From NCBI GenBank assembly GCA_019400425.1, contig JAFREE010000006.1, forward strand, positions 186,001 through 250,000: a DNA stretch of 64,000 nucleotides. The letters run 5' to 3'. Under the pieces are notes generated by a model. The model did not search any database. It was not told the DNA's origin and saw only the letters and a list, made by a program, of their open reading frames with translations. Of the stretch, positions 61,037 through 64,000 are shown piece by piece. A program made the position numbers and the translations under genes. Each line of letters begins with the position of its first letter. Positions within the stretch are counted from its first letter, which is position 1. This DNA comes from Hymenochaete sp. R1 (Eukaryota > Basidiomycota > Agaricomycetes > Hymenochaetales > Hymenochaetaceae).

Positions 61037-62131
61037 GATGTCGAAGTAAGAAGGGATTCGTATGTGATGTGATCCTGCAGATGGTACAGTCCAACCGATA
61101 TAATACCTAGGCTGGTAGTAGAACAGGGGCTTTTTACAAGCTCGGAAGCTGTCGTACGATTGCCCGCCTGCGGAGGGATGTAAGAGTAGGGCTTGACGTT
61201 TAAGAAAGAAGAAGGTTACGAGTACGTGTGGATCAATGCGGAACGAGCGGTGAATAAATAAGCCTAGAACGGAATACCTGCAAGCTGTCAGTAGATCAAT
61301 AGCAAGAGATACAGATGAGAATGAGCTCAGGGTAATGTGGATGGGAGCAATACGGTAGCTTCACGGGGAACAGGAATGAATGGTAGGGACTATTTAATAA
61401 GACGAATTAACTCCAGGGTTTATCAGAGACAATTTTGCACTAGTTTGCGACGTCGAAGTGCATTGTAAATGAAGCGATAAGAGAGCGTGATTCCGCACAG
61501 TAGCGACTAGAACTTACTACTATGCTGATCCACTCCATCTGATAAGCAAACCCTCGGTCTGAAGATTATATGTCAGATATCTGAGAGTTGTATCAGAGAG
61601 ACGTAAGTTGCGGATGATGATGTTGGGTTGAGCGGGGTCACTGCGACTCGGCGAGGTTGTGTGATGGATATGCGATTGTCAAGACGAATCACTAGCGCAA
61701 CATGCTGACAGCCTATTGCACACCTCTGCAAACTTGAGGTCTGCTGCAAAGCTGGTACTCCTTGAACTTCGAACCCTGAGCAAGTCATCGATTTCGGGAG
61801 TTCAGACAACACAACGCGTTACTGGAAATGGGCCTTTTAAATCGGTACCTTGTCATTTCGAAGGGCGCTTCATAGCACAGGCAATGCATAAATCAGCCAG
61901 AGGATAGTATTCAAATAAATATTGGACTCGGACGTACTAACAGTGGGAGGAGAGAGAAGAGAAGTCTGTTGCCGAAATCTTTGAGGGTTTTCGGAAGACG
62001 ACATGCAACAACACGACCAAACAAAAGCAACACAAACAAACATTAATATTAAAGGGCAAGACGCGAGACGCGACTTCTGCACACTACAGACAAATGAAGA
62101 TTTGTGACCTCAAAAAACCCATCGCAAATTC
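61037..62131. other. Intergenic, gene-poor
   Basis: About 1.1 kb upstream of the coiled-coil gene. Short ORFs on both strands carry no recognised motif. An A-rich, purine-rich patch (acacgaccaaacaaaagcaacacaaacaaac) lies near 62013-62041. Confidence 0.35.
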
Positions 62132-62497
62132 TTGAAAAATTCTAAGTATGTTTTTGAAGTTTTTTGTGCAGGTATATCCGAAAATATATCCGTATTTTGG
62201 CAGGAGGATAAGAGCTTGTTCCAGAATTTTGTCAACCTCACAAATTTTGAGACAAACTTAGAAAACATTTCACAGTTTTTGACGCATTTATCCGGCCAAC
62301 AAATTGGACCATGTCTGCTGTGGCAGTCGTATTCGCCATCTGTCACCGACTTTCGCCGTTCCGCGCCAATGCAAATCAAGCGCCTCTCATTGCTCACTGT
62401 CGTTGAAATCGACGTCGGAAATTTTCTTCAAGCCTCGATAATATATGACAATCTGCAGGAGAAGTATGGGAAGGATCCGGAAGGTAACCGACCCTAA
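62132..62497 (+). CDS. Orphan ORF, 121 residues
   Basis: Opens MKNSKYVFEVFCAGISEN and ends YGKDPEGNRP. It is rich in Phe, Asn and Ile (NFVNLTNFETNLENISQFL) and lies in AT-rich DNA unlike the neighbours. No signal peptide, TM helix or known domain is visible. It may be a chance ORF, part of a longer spliced gene, or a fragment of a mobile element. Confidence 0.25.
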   Translation: MKNSKYVFEVFCAGISENISVFWQEDKSLFQNFVNLTNFETNLENISQFLTHLSGQQIGPCLLWQSYSPSVTDFRRSAPMQIKRLSLLTVVEIDVGNFLQASIIYDNLQEKYGKDPEGNRP

Positions 62498-62678
62498 GGG
62501 CATTTGACTGGGAGGAGTAAAAACATTTCTTCGTGAGTTCAACTCTTTCTATGTGCATGAAATTAGTTTCACATGTTTATTAAAGGCCCAGAAGGAACTT
62601 GATTTTGTACCACGAGGGCCGTGATACCCTTTATAGGCTCAGAAAAAAATCGAAACTCGGTCGCTACCTCACATAGCA

Positions 62679-64000
62679 ATGGACATGAAAATTCCTTCGC
62701 TAAAGCGTGGGGTCATCCCAGCATCGCACCATATCGCGTTCGAGAAACTCCCAGATCAACATCTACTGCCCACCCTGGAACTATGTATGCCAGAGCGGAT
62801 GTACAAGCTTGAGCGTGCTGCCAATCTTCTCGGACTCAGACGACACGCTCAAACTAAGCCTCGTCAATTGCCGATTCCGCGAACTCATCCACAAAACTCT
62901 GGCAATTTGGTATGCCATCGGACTTACCTACGAAAGCGCACGCGGGACCGTACATCCATCATGATCAAGAACGACGCAGATCAGAAATCTCGAGACATGT
63001 TCTCTCGCACCTTGCGTGTAGAAATCCAGGTGGCCTTTTCTCAACGCTGGCAGCGGTGTAGGGGCCTCCGCATTTACCCTCACGTTATCGGCCACGGTGG
63101 CTCCTGCGCCAGGGGCCTTGGACCAGAGTATGTATGTCAACACTCGTTCAGGTCCGTTTTTGAGTAACTGGAGGTTTCCTGCGGCATAGAATCTACAGCT
63201 ATCAGGGTTCGTGCCCCGTCACTGCGCCTTACACAATTTGACACCATTGTCTATTGAACGTGTTTTCTACGATACCCTGGAATCCTATTCCGCTTCGCAA
63301 CTGCCCTTGGTCCTTAGACATACACCAAACCTTCAGCACTTATCTTCCGAGTGCGGGATCAAGGACCATTACACGCATGATGAAAGTGATTACTATACTA
63401 GGCCTCTAAGATCCGGCGATCGAGTCGAATTGTCGAAACTCGCAATACCTCTTTCAACTACAACGAGATCTTCGACAGACGGGATCTTGATCGAGAGTTG
63501 GTCACGCGTAGATTCAGATAAGCTTACAAGCGTAGATCTGCCCATCTCCCCACATCTCCGGCGCTTTGCTCGGCCTTCCCGCCGGACAGATCGTATTCAA
63601 AGCCTCAAGCCATATTCATCGGCTCGCCTCAAAGCATTCACGCGTCTCCCAGTCGCCAATCGCGACGACAGCATCTACACATTTATCCCAACTCACCTTC
63701 GACGTTTCTCCACTACGAAACCCTTAATTCACTGCGGACATGGTCACTCTATGGCAAGGACTGGACCATCGCGATCACTCCGTACAATTGGATATGTCGA
63801 TCCTAAAGTGGCTTTTTTGAAGGTCGCCAACAAAGATCTTGGTGCAAGACGGGCGGAGGCCCGAATGGATCCACTTCTACACTTACTGTAGCATCGACCG
63901 AGGATCCATGCCTTCCAGTTCCGAACGAACGGAGAAGCAGGCTCTGCTCTCACTCAACTTGCAGAACAATGGCCAGGTCATCTTTTCCTCGCTCCGTCCA
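62679..64000 (+). pseudogene. F-box/LRR-like fragments, possibly degraded or multi-exon, reaching the window edge
   Basis: In one frame near 62815-62960 the text LSVLPIFSDSDDTLKLSLV and NCRFRELIHKTLAIWYAIGL resembles a fungal F-box. Further right, in another frame (63211-63891), LPLVLRHTPNLQHLSSECGI, TSVDLPISPHLRRFARPSR and related text look like leucine-rich repeats of F-box/LRR proteins. The pieces are in different frames and I could not connect them with convincing splice sites, so this may be a decaying member of the large, fast-evolving F-box family of mushrooms. It may continue past base 64000. Confidence 0.35.

Overview
The window looks like nuclear DNA of a mushroom-forming basidiomycete (Agaricomycetes). 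The genes are dense and cut by many short introns of about 45-70 bases with GT..AG borders. Two STE3-type pheromone receptor genes lie next to each other, and there is a small gene ending in a CaaX motif of the kind seen in basidiomycete lipopeptide pheromone precursors. The best reading is a MAT-B (P/R) mating-type region embedded in housekeeping genes. I had only the sequence, so gene names rest on protein motifs and remembered family features.

Left part (1-19.7 kb): SET2 histone methyltransferase (-, running off the left edge), RNA polymerase I subunit RPA49 (+), a pheromone precursor-like gene with two tandem copies of the same CaaX-ended peptide (-), proteasome lid subunit RPN9 (-), ESCRT-II subunit VPS36 (-), a secreted single-pass membrane protein (+) and a pentatricopeptide repeat protein (-).

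Middle (19.7-45.3 kb): a 3.1 kb gap, then STE3-like receptor 1 (440 aa) and STE3-like receptor 2 (631 aa, long tail), both on +. Next come an RG-rich protein (-), a single-pass membrane protein with PY motifs (+), a PRM10/ThrE-like membrane protein (-), DML1/Misato (-), a cytochrome P450 (+), the PH-CRIB-kinase CLA4 (-) and mitochondrial ribosomal protein uS19m (-). PRM10, CLA4 and the receptors all belong, in known fungi, to pheromone or polarity signalling.

Right part (45.3-64 kb): a decayed NACHT-WD40 (NLR-like) relic (+), a CNOT11-like gene (-), an OTU-domain protease (-), a UPF1-like helicase (-), a coiled-coil protein (-), and a poorly conserved tail with an orphan ORF and F-box/LRR-like fragments that reaches the right edge.

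The most unusual signal is the tandem pheromone precursor at 6827-7042. Its two 14-residue copies are identical in protein but differ at eight synonymous codon positions. It is the only convincing pheromone-like gene found, and it lies about 15.8 kb from the nearest receptor.
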